From NCBI RefSeq assembly GCF_028453695.1, contig NC_135779.1, positions 5,902,831 to 5,966,830 on the forward strand: 64,000 nucleotides of DNA. Direction: 5' to 3'. Made by a program: the position numbers and the translations under genes. How positions within the stretch are numbered: position 1 is the first letter of the stretch; each line of letters starts with the position of its first letter. The stretch comes from Augochlora pura (lineage: Eukaryota > Arthropoda > Insecta > Hymenoptera > Halictidae). The notes beneath the pieces were generated by a model that was not told the DNA's origin, searched no databases, and saw nothing but the letters and a program-made list of their open reading frames with translations. This document shows positions 48,967 to 61,440 of the stretch, in pieces.

Positions 48967-49074
48967 CGCGAACAGCGTGAGACGAAATCGGTTTGAAAAA
49001 CGATGTCCGAATCCCTGGTCTCTATGAACGGCCGGCAGGTGGCGGTAGCGGTCCCGACATCCGGGAGCCGCCAT
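48967..49074 (-). other. Candidate first exon on the minus strand
   Basis: CAGATGGCGGCTCC, a YY1-like promoter-proximal motif, gives an ATG followed by 36 open codons (MAAPGCRDRYRHLP...) ending in phase 0 at GTAAAT. Joined to the candidate exon at 48448-48669 it stays open for 110 codons. It is more likely the first exon, coding or leader, of the FBXO7-like transcription unit. Confidence 0.4.
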
Positions 49075-49200
49075 CTGTCATGAGAGTCGCGCGTTACGAA
49101 CCGCGAAGCGTGCGTGGAAGTTTCGAAAAAGGGATTCGGATTCGAATGCGGCGAGGCAACTATATAGCCGCGGTGCGGATAAACGCGAGTTAACCTGAAA
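49075..49200. promoter_or_regulatory. Divergent promoter region
   Basis: About 125 bases separate the minus-strand ATGGCGGC (49074) from the plus-strand start at 49201. CTATATAGCC at 49161-49170 is a TATA-like element for the plus strand. GCCGCCATCT at 49067-49076 is a YY1-like element for the minus strand. The DNA is GC-rich compared with both sides. Confidence 0.5.
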
Positions 49201-49321
49201 ATGGCCGAATCGTGCGAGTCGTCGGTGTCAAGTGCAGTGACCAGTGTTGTGCCTCTAGGACAGACAAAAGCGGTGGAAACGCCTTGCCAGGAGACCAACG
49301 CGCAGACACCCGGATGCCCCG
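49201..49321 (+). CDS. Unrecognised gene, exon 1
   Basis: ATG in a good context (GAAAATGG) starts MAESCESSVSSAVTSVVPLG, then a Gln/Thr/Pro-containing stretch ending at CCCCG|GTACGT in phase 1. Ser/Thr-rich and probably disordered. The start follows the TATA-like element by about 30 bases. I do not recognise the family. Confidence 0.6.
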
Positions 49322-51091
49322 GTACGTGGACACGACCCGAAATATCTTTAGCAGCAGTTTCAAACCAGTTTATTCAAACGCGAGTGGTCGAGCGCGGCCA
49401 TGCAACAAGTGGCACGGAGCGCTCTTGCATGCCGAACAGGACTGTGACACGGGATTCCCGGTGCCCCTGGCTCACGCGTCCGTCCCACAGAATATATTCT
49501 AACATGTCGTCGATCACGTGACTGCTCGTCCTATCGACAGCAGGAATTTTTAACGGGCCGCAGAAACAAAAAAATCGCGTGGACCGTTCCGGAACGAGTC
49601 GAGCGAACAGTTCGATCTGTTCGATCGAACAACTGTTCGTGTCAAAACACTGCGGTACCAGGCTTTCGGTCGATTTAATTCCCTATACCATTCGGGTGCT
49701 TTAATCGTGGCTCAGGAATATCCCGTCACGGTACAATTTCGTTCGCACTGGTTTAGTATATTCGGATCGGTTCTTTCGGAAATCTCGTTCTATTCGAGAG
49801 GCGATCTTGCACGGATCGTTCCGGTCGATGAATTCGGTATTACGTTCCTGGCGCAAGGATTATTCCTAGGCAGGTGGATAAGGGACCGGGGAACGGCTTT
49901 CTTGATCGAGTTATCATATGCACGTTGCAACGGATCGTAATTGTGCGCAAGTGGAGCACGGCTCGTGCATCGGTCGCCCCCCCCCCCCCCCCCCCTCCCC
50001 CCTGATTATTTTTCGCGTGTTTCGGCCCCTCGGCAACGATCGTTCTACGCGATCAATTTCGATCACCGTTACAGATGGACGCGCGAGAAGACAGCTCGCG
50101 CGAGGGAAACGCGTGACAGGCCCCTATACCGGTTTTATTTTATTTATTTTATCATCGTTTCACTCGCAGTTACACCGGACTTTTTGCTCGAATTTTCGTC
50201 GACGGTGTCGCGATACATGGAAGCGGTATGGCCTTTCGCTCGGTATCGATACGCCGTCCGGCACGCACGTTCCGAGAAACACGCGGTGCATTATAAAAAT
50301 AACGCGGCGACAAATAGATTTAGTTATCGTCCTTTCAACGCTCGCGGAAGCATCACGGATAAGTGAAGTTATCGGCGTAAAAATTCGTCACGATAAGCTC
50401 CGACCGCGATAAGTATTAAATTGTGGAGCTCGTGCACATCCCGCCGTATTATCTTGTCGTCGTTACTCAATCCTTTAGATACCTGTCAAATGTGACAGAA
50501 GTTATCAATCACGGACCCGCAGCTGTGACGAATCCGTCGCAATTTGTCTTTATCGTGTATTGGTACATTGCATTTAATCTTTTCGTAAAAATTTAACCAA
50601 TTTGTCAATTTATTAATAGAGAGAAATATTCGTCGAAAGGATTTTACATTTGTCAACCGCCTGATCGCCACGGTAGAGATGAGTCCGTCGCATCTTTTTC
50701 GTACGCACCTGTCTTTCACGGTATAGTTCGCAGGATTGCGCGCAGAGGGCGCCACCGGATATAAATAAAATTTATTCCGCGAAACTTTCAATGAGATGTC
50801 ACGGATAAATGATGGTAGACCCGTGATTATTATTAATCAATTTTATAAACTATAGTTAAAAGCTTTAGTACGTGTTTAATTAAGTATATATAACAAACGC
50901 GAAACAAATAAATTTCGTGTACAAATTCAAATAGTATAGGTCACTATATTTGTCAGTGGGAATCAAGTATATTGTATAGTTCATTTGCACTGTGAGTGCT
51001 TGGTATCGTTTGGTGGCAACAAATACGGCGCGTAAATTTAAAGAATAGAAATTGATTTTTATTTATTCATAGAAATGAATTTCTTTTTCAG

Positions 51092-51172
51092 CGGACGACA
51101 CCACGAAGACACCGGAAGTCGGCGAGAAGGTAGAGGCCGAAGACAACAACGCGCAGAGCAACGGTGATACCG
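51092..51172 (+). CDS. Unrecognised gene, exon 2
   Basis: Acceptor TTTCTTTTTCAG, donor GTGAGT, phase 1 in and 1 out, 81 bases. Encodes an acidic linker: ADDTTKTPEVGEKVEAEDNN then AQSNGDTG. Length divisible by three, so it could be skipped without a frame change. Confidence 0.65.
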
Positions 51173-54100
51173 GTGAGTGATAATCACGGTCATTTCTAAT
51201 CAATTTATATGCACGCGGGCAGTTTCGTGTGCGAGTCGCACGTCAGATGGAAGCACGCCGGGCTCGCCTATCGATTTGACCCGGGGTGAAACGGAAACCG
51301 AAATCTGTTCGGATGCACCCCTTGCATTGTGGGAACACTCGCAGCTGTAACAATGATTTTGAAACTGCGGTTCCACAAACTCGTTCGTTTTCGTAGACAA
51401 AAACTGCTGAACAATAAAATAAACTAACGAGAAAAGTAAACGATCACAGAATGCTTTAATTTTATTATTTTGAAAATCTTAAGGAGGGATGAAGGAAATT
51501 TTGTAGTCCAATGATCTCTCATCGAATCATTTTGGTATTTCTAGGTATCTATAGGTTTACACTATAGCTAGTGGTAGACTGAGATTTATGCATTTTTGTC
51601 TATTTGTTGCAATTGACGCCGAAAACTTTTCTTCTGTGTAAATATTTGCAGCATGGTAATTGTTAAGGGATGCGTCGCCACTATTCCTGCTTCGTCGCAA
51701 TTAAATATCTTTTTAAAAAGTCTAAAACAATTTCGAAAGGCGGCGCAGCCGTAAAGCGAGAGTTTTATCGAGATAAATAACACGGCTCCGTGAAACGAAC
51801 AACAAGCCGCATTCCTATCGCATGCGTCCGAGTAACATTTCTTATGCATCGTTGTATAACAGGTGGAATCCCGATGATTCGCGCGGTATTTAACCATGCG
51901 CGATGAATAATTAATTGCGACACTCCGTGGCCGCGTCGCACAGGAACGATTTTATCAATATTGCGATCCCGGGTATCGGTGAACACTTCTGGAGGACTTC
52001 ACGAGGATCGTAAGAGCTGCACGCCGGTGCATCGGCGCATCGCGGAGCATCGATTACCGTCGCTTATTCTTGGTTTAACGCGAAACCGAATATAATATCC
52101 TAATTTTTATCGACACGAAGAGCCACCAATATTTTTATGACCAATAGACAACCGGCGGATTTTTATGGGTCTTTAACTATGAGAGTTTGGAAAGCATTTT
52201 GCTACAGTTTGACGAGTCTCCCTCGCGATGTAGAGTTTTAGTAATAACCTTTTATTAAACCTTCGCACAGATAGTTTTTCCGATTTATGGTATTTTTATT
52301 TTATATAACAAATTTTGTTAGTCTCGACACGATTGATTAATTAATCGACAAATTAGCAAATTAATCCCTTCTCTGCGGACCGTTTCCCTGGTCAAATCTC
52401 GAAACGCGCCGTTAATTTGTTGATAAAAATTTCAACGGGCCGACGCGCGAAGTGCCGGAATTATGCACGCTTTGCTAATCACTGTGCTTGCACGGTTGTT
52501 TGGATAAGTTTCGTTTGATTTAGGCAGGTGGAAACTTCCGCGGCATGGAAAACAGGTGTATGGTTCCGACAGATTCGCGAATTTCTAACTTGGATGATTT
52601 ATAACGAATTTCCCTCAGCTTCCTACGGTTGATTTAGTTTTGAATTGCTGAGAGATCGTGCTGTTAATTACGTTTGCCAATTGTCGCGTGAACGAGGGTC
52701 GTAACTATTTTTTATTGGTGGAATAGATCATTTTTGTAGCGTGAAGATACTTTAGGGGGTGGTTTTTTATTTATTCTGTGTTATAGAGAATTATTTTATA
52801 TTTATATAGTATATATTGTATAGAATTATTTTGTATAGGACTATATCATATTTATAGAATTATATTATTCTTATATAATATATATTGTATAGAATCATAT
52901 TATATCTATATAATAAATTTATAAAATATATATTATACAATATTTCATTCTATAAGGCATTTTCAAAGACTCGAACAGTAAAGGTTCAGACATTTTTGCA
53001 ACCTCCAGCTCGACAAGTTCCACCGTTTTATTTTTCCTCTGTTAGCGAAAACAGTTTCGCGCAATCGCTCCGTTCATGTTTGCTGCCACGCAGAAGAAGC
53101 CGGTGTTTCAGACAGTTGAGAGATGAGATTTTCCCCGCGTTGGATAACCAGCGTCGCTCTTCCAAGCGGAAGGTTCGACTCCGCTACCACCCCCCCCCCC
53201 CCCCCCCCCCATTGGACGGGAAGGGGTGCGGGCTGTTGATAGTTCTCGCGCGCACGTTTCTCCAAATAAATATTAGAAACGCCGAGGAAGGAGTTAACGC
53301 GCGAGGGAATTAGGACAAACTGCTGTAAGGTCGTTCGCGAAACTGGGTCACGACAGGTGGCGACTCTAGCAGCCGAGAGAGAGAGAACGAGAGAGAGAGA
53401 GGGGGGAGGGCACTTTTCAAAATCGACCGCTAAACAGGTCTTTACGCGCCGTTGATGTTCTCCAACCGAGATCTCTAGAGCCGCGATAGCCGCCGAACAT
53501 TCATCCAGTGTAACGTGGATCTTTCACGCGCCTTTACCTCCTGTATTCACTTTCTCATCCCCCCCCCCCCTTCGTTTCATATCCGTTCTTTATAACCGGG
53601 GCGACGAATTTATCACGCAGATAACAAGTTAAAAAACTTTCGCCCATTTTTTTCTAACCGGTGAACCAGCCTTGCATGAAGCAGACGATCAGCGTCGGTG
53701 AGATATCTTTATGGTCCTGGGTCGCCTCTTTTGTGGGGGTTGCTGATGCATTTATGGGGGTTTTTCTGGAAATGAGAAGAATATATTTGAATAGACGAGA
53801 AAAACTATTAGTTAATTTACTGGTTGTGTTTGTAGTATTTTGAATTAGTTTGAAATGATTATATTGATTTTTTATTATATTATTATATATATTGGTTTAT
53901 GTTATATTAATTGATTTATATTATATTGGTTTGTAGTAGGGTGGTTTATATATTCTATAATATATTAATTGAAGAATATATCTAGTATATTTGATGGTAT
54001 AATGTCTAATAAGTATCAGTCGATATTGTTTGTTATATTATTACAGTCGTAATTCTTCTCTCCTTAAAAATTAAAAACAAATTTGGCAGACAATGGGTTA

Positions 54101-55599
54101 ATGTTTGGTGTACTCCAAAGTCGAAGCTATGAATCATACGTGTTATGTATTCCAGAGATTGAAAATAGAGAATCAACCCATATCTGGTGAAATCGATAGA
54201 GTATCCTCTACAAACACATCAGTTCTTTAGAAGATTTATGTGTCATGATAGTATGCAAAAGATACTTGGCAACGGTCTCCTTCAATTTTCTTTCAACCGT
54301 GTTTGCTATCGGTTTTACTTTTATTAGATGCGGCAATGTTTTATGTAGAATAAAAGAGAGAAAAGAGAGGCATAAAGCAAATTGATAACAAGACGAACAA
54401 AAGCAACACTTCTATCTTACAAATTCAGTGATCATTAAGACATATATTTCTTAATTAATATATAAATATAAATATATTTGTTTTCTGTTTTAAACAATTC
54501 AATAATTGCTTTGCATCTGAATTTTTTCTGAGACAATTCCTACGGCTTCGAAAATATTCAGCTCATAAAGTCAAAGTTAATGCTCTTTGAAAGTTGAAAA
54601 TAAATAACTGAGAATATCAGAATGAATTATGAACTGGCGATAATAATTCAGTTAACTCGCCAATCGGAAAATTATATTAGCTAATTTAATAGCTTCGTTT
54701 GATATAATTATTTCGGAGGATGGTACCGGGCTTCGGTTATAATACAGTTATTAGGGAACTCACTAATGGATTCTGGGAGCTACAATATTAACATCAAGAC
54801 TAGATAATAAAAGTGTAGTATAATGTTAGAATTCTATAGAGTCTGGTGAAGCTAGAATTTCCTGCAAACATCTGATATAGTTATGGTTATGGGTAAAAGA
54901 TATTTAACTCGACGGGGGATGCGCTTCATATTGCAACGCAGCCTTAGCTTCCTTTTTAACTGCATTACTTTTATGTTAGCGATATTTCTATCGAAGGTGT
55001 CGAACGATAGTTCTTAATAGTTTCTATTTAATACTGTTATTACGAAAGGGATTATGGATATTTTTTAATATCTCTGGATAAAAATTATTTCCTACGTTTT
55101 ACATTTTCTATGTCGACTTTCGCTACATTCATCACAAAATTATTTCGACAAATTATATAATACAGAATATCGGTAAAAATAGTGTCAAATATAAAATCAT
55201 TACTAAACCTCATTAATAAAATAATAACAATCTTCTTAACCCTTTCGTGTCCGTCTGAATCACGACACCCCCAATTTTAACCCCCAAAAGACTAAAATAA
55301 ATAATTAATTAAATATACTCAAAAATGACATATCAAGTTCTAATAAACGAAACAATGTTCTAAAGGCTTCAAATTACAGTCTCAAATTTTTAGGCGCGAA
55401 TAGTAAAGCTAGTCTTTGAGTGACAATTTTTCGAAAGCTGTACCTGCGTGACCTAGAATAACATAGACACGCATTTCGCGCAGGAGTATAATTTTCCTTA
55501 ATTGTTTCCGCGACAAATTTCTCCCGCCGCCTTAAATAACAGTTAATTTCTATATTAAATAACCGTGTAATAGTTGTCCTATTCTATCAGTCGATCCGA

Positions 55600-56626
55600 C
55601 AAGAAGGATCAGCACGTATGCCTTCGGTTACCGCAGCGCCAATCCCGGACAAGGAAAAACGTGCCGTGGACGAGGGGTGCAGCCGACTCGCGTCCCCGTT
55701 CCCATGAAATCATAGTCGGCTTTTCCCCGCAGAGAGGCGAATGTCTGGCGCGACCGGCGACGCGCCACTGGGACACGCCAGCATTCCGGAATCGGGACTC
55801 GCGTCCGCGGCTGGCTGGTGTGTGCGGGTGCCACTATGTCGTATGCGTATTTCGAAGCCCGGTAGAGCGGGCTTAAGCTTGCGCCGTTTGGCCTCTTCCT
55901 CTTTCTCTGTTTCTCCGCGCCGCGTCCGCCTCGCTCCGACACCCTTCCCGCCCTTCTCTCTCGCACGTCGGCGTTCGCCATCCTCCGGGTTGCTCCCCCG
56001 GTTCTCTCTCATCCCCAGTGCGCGCATCGAACCCGTCCTGGACGAAAGTCCTTCCCGCTCCGTCGCACGTAGGACGCACGTTTCATCCCCCAGAGATCCA
56101 TCCGCTGCTTCTTTCCTCCTCTCCGTCCACGCAGGATTCGCGTGGCCGTGACGTGCGGGGACGCGCCTGTGTGCCCACGCACCCCTAACACGCGCGCGAG
56201 TGGCCGAAAAACACCCGTTTTGTTGTCGCGTGTATTGTCCGCCTGACGGATCGTCGCGACGGCGGTGCGTGAGGATCTCTCGGTTTTTGTGTGCCGCGGC
56301 TCTTTTTTTTTTTCTCGCGGGATCCGAAGAGGTGGGATCGAGCGTGTCCGCCGGAAGTGAGAGGAGCCAGTTACCGAGATGGTGGCAGCCAGTGCTCGAG
56401 GGTGAACCATCCGTCAGTGCGTGGACCCGTGCGCGAATCCTCCGCAGCAGTACCCCAGTTCTTCGGTTCCTTTCCGTTTTTGGCGAACGTCGAGCCATCG
56501 ATCGCGCGCGGCTTCTTCGACGCGGATTCCGCGAACGATCGTTTCACCATCTTTACCTGCCAGAATCTAGATCCTCCGATCAAACCGCGAGTTTTTTTAA
56601 AGTCCCCTCGAAGCTTCTGATTTTAA
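55600..56626 (+). promoter_or_regulatory. CpG-rich patch, possible internal promoter and leader exon
   Basis: A kilobase of GC-rich, CpG-dense sequence in an AT-rich intron, ending at GATTTTAA|GTAAGTAG (56626/56627), a strong donor. It looks like an alternative non-coding first exon for the downstream exon at 60.6 kb. Overlapping frames on both strands, up to 262 codons on the minus strand, have no domains. Confidence 0.4.
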
Positions 56627-57970
56627 GTAAGTAGTCGTCGCCACGAAACGCTTCGCGCCGTTTATAAGGGTGCAAGTGGCAGCTCACGTTCGGAATGATC
56701 ACAGTTCTTTCGATGAAGGCGAGCCAATTCGACAGCTTCGTGTTCGAGAGATTAATCGCTTCTGGGGCGGAATCTATTATCGATTGCTGTCTCGAAACGC
56801 GTGTTCATCCCTCTCGCGATAATTCTCTCCGAAGATTTCCAAGTTTAACACAAATTATCTTTAATTTATAATTCTGCTAGGAAACTGTGCAATCACTGTC
56901 GCGGATTTTATCCCGTCGGCGCGAATCGTCGGAAAAATCCGCCCGTGGCAACGTCGAGGAACCGTGGTCCCCGCCGTCTCCGCGGCGCTCGCCTCTTTTT
57001 TCCGCGAGCGTGTAAATTTATACCGTGGCTATTAATACGTCGGACCTCGCGGGTTGATCGATCGCTGGAGGGAAGGAAGAGGCCAACGAGAGATTGAACC
57101 GCGTTTTCCCCCTCGACAAAGGGCCACGCAGCCTCCCTTTGGATAACACGGCAGTGTGCTCGCGGGGCTGTTACCCTCGACGATTTTCGTGAAACTTGCA
57201 TGCAATAAGGGAAACTCGCGGAAATGTTCGACCTGCGTTGCCCCACGGGGTGGCCATCGCTCGCGGGAAGATTAACCCTCCGGATACGTTCGGCATAATT
57301 GATAAATCGACTGTGTTAAATATAGCTTGTTCGACGATGCTGTAGAATTTAACTTCATTTATCGGTACTTTATTAAGCCGTGAATGCAGCTTGGAAAGCG
57401 CAGCGAAAAATCGAGCAAAAATGTCTCAAATATTCTTCGGTTAAAAGACAAAGGTATCGGATAAAATCTTCGACTATTTTAACATATAACAACTTTGCAG
57501 TTAACAATTTTTCTAACAATTCTTGCACGCAAATAATTCTAGTATTTTATAAAAGTCAGCAACGTGAATTAAGAAAGTTCGCGAGAAAACTTTTTAATAA
57601 AATTTGACGATCTCGAGCAATGGCCGCAGAAGACACGTCTCGCACGTAAGCTCGAAAGGGGTCGGATGGGAGCGCTTAGGTAACTGGCGACGTTAGTCTA
57701 ACAATCGATTCCTGGTCGCATCGTTTTCTCATCGTCATTCACGCGACTTGTTTCTCTCGCTCGGCGACCACCGGCCTAGCATCTGGATCGCCAGCGGTCG
57801 GAACACGGGGACCGCAATCTGATGTTCTCGTAGCCTCGCCGGAGGATTGGAGGAGAATCGGCTCGACCGCGATCGATAAATCGGGGTCGCGATCTCGCCG
57901 GGATCGGTAACTTCGAACGAAACAGTGGTTACCGCCTATCTCGGCGAGCCTTGCTCGAACGGGGCGGGTT

Positions 57971-58175
57971 TTAACCCTTTGCAGTCGAGTGGTCACTCCG
58001 AGACACCAATAAAAATGTTCTATCACGTTCCAAGATAATTTTTATACCAACAAAGCTTAGATTTAAAAAAAATTGTTAAGCAATGAAATATAAATAAATA
58101 AAATGGAAATATTATCGAGCTAGGAAAATTATTCGAGATTTACTATTAAAATGGCTTCGTGGGCAAAGGGTTTAA
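57971..58175. mobile_element. TTAA-flanked MITE (family A)
   Basis: Left end TTAACCCTTTGCAGTCGAGTGG, right end CTTCGTGGGCAAAGGGTTTAA, TTAA at both borders, about 205 bases. The body has CACGTTCCAAGATAATTTTT, shared with the 5.3 and 44.1 kb copies. Its right border abuts the next element. Confidence 0.7.
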
Positions 58176-58621
58176 CACTTTATCGACCGGTAGACTATTA
58201 ATCGGTTATCATAGTAATAATCGTAACTAATAATTTGATATCTGTTATCAAGTCCAATGTGTTAGATTTTATTACTGTAACCTTCGCTGTTATTATATAA
58301 TTTCTTAAATATTAAATATCCTTCGCGAGTAATAAAATGAATAAAATGAAAATAGAAACGAAAATTTAACCCTTTCCACCCTGACGCATCATTAAAATTA
58401 TTCTATGTTAGGAAATAATTTTTATAACAATAAAGAAGTTTAGATTTAAATAATTATTGAGTAGCAAAACTGTTGCTACGAGTCGCAAGAACCGCTCACA
58501 AAAAATAAATAATAAAAGCCAGAAATTTTACATGAAATTTCCAGTTCAAATGGCTTCGAGTGCAAAGGGTTACCATATAGCTAAATTTTTGCGACCCAGT
58601 AACCGGTCGTTAAAGAGTTAA
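58172..58621. mobile_element. Family B MITE interrupted by a family A copy
   Basis: Left end TTAACACTTTATCGACCGG, right end AACCGGTCGTTAAAGAGTTAA. The interior (CGGTTATCATAG, TAAATATTAAATATC, AATAAAATGAAAATAGAAACG) matches the intact copy at 60022-60250. The match breaks at 58366 and resumes after 58571, where a family A element sits. Confidence 0.7.
58366..58571. mobile_element. Family A MITE nested inside family B
   Basis: Left end TTAACCCTTTCCACCCTGACG, right end GGCTTCGAGTGCAAAGGGTTA. About 206 bases. The right TTAA has become TTAC. Confidence 0.7.
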
Positions 58622-60021
58622 AATTGCGATAATCCAAACCATAGACGGCCATGCATTCGTCACAGTCGCGTAACGTTTCGCCTTTCTTTCGCAGGAATTA
58701 ACGAGACCTCTGCTCGGGAACCGAAAGCTATCTCGTCACAGTATATCCATGGTTTAACCCCCTTGAAATCTATATCCGCATCAACGTCCGCAGCGTTGCG
58801 TTACATTGAACGCATCGGCGAGCAGGGTAGTGATTTCGGCGGAGCGGTAATGTAATTTACTCGCGCCGCGTGTCCTTGCTACGGTTACGTATTCGGGAAG
58901 AATTATGCTCGCGTCCGGGGAACGGTGCCAACTATTTTTGCGGCCGAGAATTTGTTCGTCGGTGCGGCCATTGAATTCGATTAAAATTAACACCGGCCGG
59001 TCGCGTGGCGTTATCAACGTGCTCTCCCGCTGGAAATTAAACGTGTTCCTTTGTACGAATAAACACGGAACGAAAGTGGCGTCGAGCGCTCGGTAATTCA
59101 TCGCTGCGATAAGCTCGACGTTTATTTAATCAAAGATATTGTACAACAATCGATCAAATCTCGCGGCACGCGTTCGAAATTCTTAGATCACCAGCGATCG
59201 ATCGCGCGTCCTCCGATCTCGTTACGGTGAATTATAATTACTCGCCGGTGAGCGCGCAATTTCAGCGCGGTGTTTCTCGTGGCCGGCTCGTTAAAACAGT
59301 TTCCATAAACTGCTGATTATCGAGTTACACCGATCGCGGTGTCCGGATAGCGATGTTTTACGAGGCCGCTTTGTACGCGTCCCGGCTCCAACAATAAGAG
59401 GAGACGGGCCGGGTACGCGCAGGATTATCGAACTCGCGACTACGCGTCGTTTCCCCCTCGGGCTAACGCTCGGAAAGTGAATCGGGGGACAAGCTTGATT
59501 GGTGTCTGGCCTTAGAAGATAACGGTCGCTATCGTTTCGCCGCGAATCAGCCGTGAAACATCCTTGGGGCGGCGACGGTTCCGTGAGATCCGTTTCATCG
59601 ACTCGGCATTCGAAACTTGCACGACTCATATTGTTACGGCGAATTGTTGAAATCAAATCGCCGAGTCAGTTGTATACGATATAATTTGCTTCTTTTGGTT
59701 AATTACTTTTTTGGAACAATCGTGTACCCGGGGTCAGAGATTCGAAGTTTGCGAAGCTTCGTATTCGCAGATAGTTTCGCTGTACAGTTATCACGTATCA
59801 TTGTCCAAAGTTAATTTAGTTACCAAGTTAAACTGCCAGAGATATTAAGCTGAGCTTAAACAGTCGTGTAACCCTGTACCCTTCTACTTAGTCTACTAAC
59901 CCTTCTTCGCCAAAATCTAATCACACTCTCCGGTCTTTGATATCACAAGATCCGCACAAGAATTGCGCTGATTGTCTAGTCTCAAATACACTTGTGAACC
60001 TAAGCAAAGCGCGCAGCAGGT

Positions 60022-60250
60022 TCAACACTTTACCGACCGGCAGCCTATCAATCGATTATCATAGCAGTCAATAATTTAATATCAATTATTAAGATAAACG
60101 TGTTAGCTTGTACTGCCGTAAGCTTCAATGTTGCTATATAATTTTCTAAATATTACGTATCTCTCGCGATTAATAAAATAAATAGAATTAAAATAGAAAC
60201 GAAAACTTCACATTAAATTTCTACGACCGGTCGGTAAAGGGTAAAGGGTT
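60022..60250. mobile_element. Family B MITE, intact
   Basis: Left end CAACACTTTACCGACCGG, right end CCGGTCGGTAAAGGG, about 229 bases with no insertion. Used as the reference for the interrupted copy at 58.2 kb. Confidence 0.7.
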
Positions 60251-60597
60251 ATGGTAACCGCTCACGAGATAGTAACGGCACGTTATCGAACCAGGATCGA
60301 TGTCTCGACGTTCGAGCCTCGCGCGTTGAGGCAAGGATGTTCCTCCAGGACGTCTGACAGTGGGGCCGCGAATGTCGCAAACCGGGCAGGAAGAGAAGCC
60401 ACAGTGTTCGAGCGGGAAATTGTTGCCAGTGTATTCTGTGAATTGATCGGGTGTGTTTGGGTCCTCCTCGGCACTCGGGCGTGCTCGTTTTCTTCGGCAA
60501 AATTCAACGTATGAAATAGTGAAGGTGAAGGCGAAGGCTGTCGTCGGGGAAGTTAGCTAAACTGGTTGCCCCCCGTTGCGGTGACGCGAGAGCGGAG

Positions 60598-60777
60598 GTA
60601 AAAGCGGTGCCAACCTGTCGCTGTCCGAGGTGGTGAGCCTGCTGGGCCTCGCCGACGAAGACGAGGTCCTCGCCGGCACGTCCGAGGAGAACCGGAAGAG
60701 GGCCCTGTGGCAGTTCTATTCGACGGGGATGCTGACGCACAGCCACAGCGACGGCGAGTTCCCGATTTATTCTCAGG
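60598..60777 (+). CDS. Unrecognised gene, exon 3
   Basis: Acceptor GAGCGGAG (no good pyrimidine tract), donor GTGAGT, phase 1 in and 1 out, 180 bases. Encodes a compact, conserved-looking segment: LSLSEVVSLLGLADEDEVLA, then EENRKRALWQFYSTGMLTHS and DGEFPIYSQ. The even hydrophobic spacing suggests helices. Wobble positions are almost all G or C. I cannot name the family. An ATG at 60729 is inside it and could serve a shorter isoform. Confidence 0.65.
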
Positions 60778-61009
60778 GTGAGTTCCGTCGGACGACTTTA
60801 TCGGGATTCCCGCGTGCGGGGTGCGTTACCGTCGCCCCCCCACCCGGCTATTTTTAAGAGGGAAGGCTCTACGTGTAGCGGAAAATTAGACGCCGGGTAA
60901 AAACAGAAGAGCGCGGGAAAATAGAAGAACGAGGAGATACGCGGGGAAAATAGACGGGCGCCGCGATGATCGGGCGACGATGCCTTGTAAATGCATGGCG
61001 AGAGATCAA

Positions 61010-61440
61010 CCCCTTGCGCTACGATTTCTTTCAGAACCGCGTTGATTAACACCTTTTCGTCCCTAATAATTTCCTTGGCGCAGCCAGAGGATTTTTGTCT
61101 CATTTTCATTTACCAAATTTTCAAATTTTAATGTCGGAAGAGTCGAATTTTTCTTTCGATTCAATAGAAACGATAGTCGGTCATATTTATTAAATTTTCT
61201 ACAAAATGTTCGTCACGAGTATGACTCATTATTACAGTGCAAAAAGTTAATCATTTCCTTGATGCAACCAGAGGATTTTTATTTCCTAATTGTCTTCGTT
61301 TACCTTCATTTTCGAATTTCGTTGTCAGAAGAGTCGAATTTTCTTTCGATTTAATAGAAACGATAGTCGGTCATATTTATTAAATCGTCTAGAAAATTTT
61401 CGTCACATGCCTCTGACTCTTTATCATAGTGCGAGGGATT
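61010..61440. repeat. Tandem duplication of a transposon-like sequence, about 186-bp offset
   Basis: ATTTCCTTG..GCA.CCAGAGG through GAAACGATAGTCGGTCATAT to CGTCAC occurs twice (61067 and 61254). It is bounded by CAACCCCTTGCGCTAC on the left and GTGCAAAAAGTTAA or GTGCGAGGGATTA on the right, so the unit resembles family A with an internal duplication. Confidence 0.6.

Larger units (their letters stand above)
49322..60597. other. Long introns of the unrecognised gene
   Basis: Apart from exon 2 I see no further exon I can support. Contents: C homopolymers at 49977-49996 and 53190-53210, a GA patch near 53377-53405, AT-rich stretches at 52.7-52.95 and 53.85-55.3 kb, a GC-rich promoter-like patch at 55.6-57.3 kb, and transposon copies at 58.0-58.6 and 60.0-60.25 kb. 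Confidence 0.45.

Noticed and set aside
53171..53192. GGTTCGACTCC resembling a tRNA T-arm
   Set aside because: No matching D-arm, anticodon stem or acceptor stem is found upstream.
53670..53697. 28-base possible exon between GAACCAG and GTGAGA
   Set aside because: It would shift the phase (1 in, 2 out) and break the join to the exon at 60598.
55710..56498. 262-codon minus-strand open frame
   Set aside because: Lies in a CpG-rich patch with equally long frames on the other strand; composition is Arg/Ala/Pro-rich without motifs.
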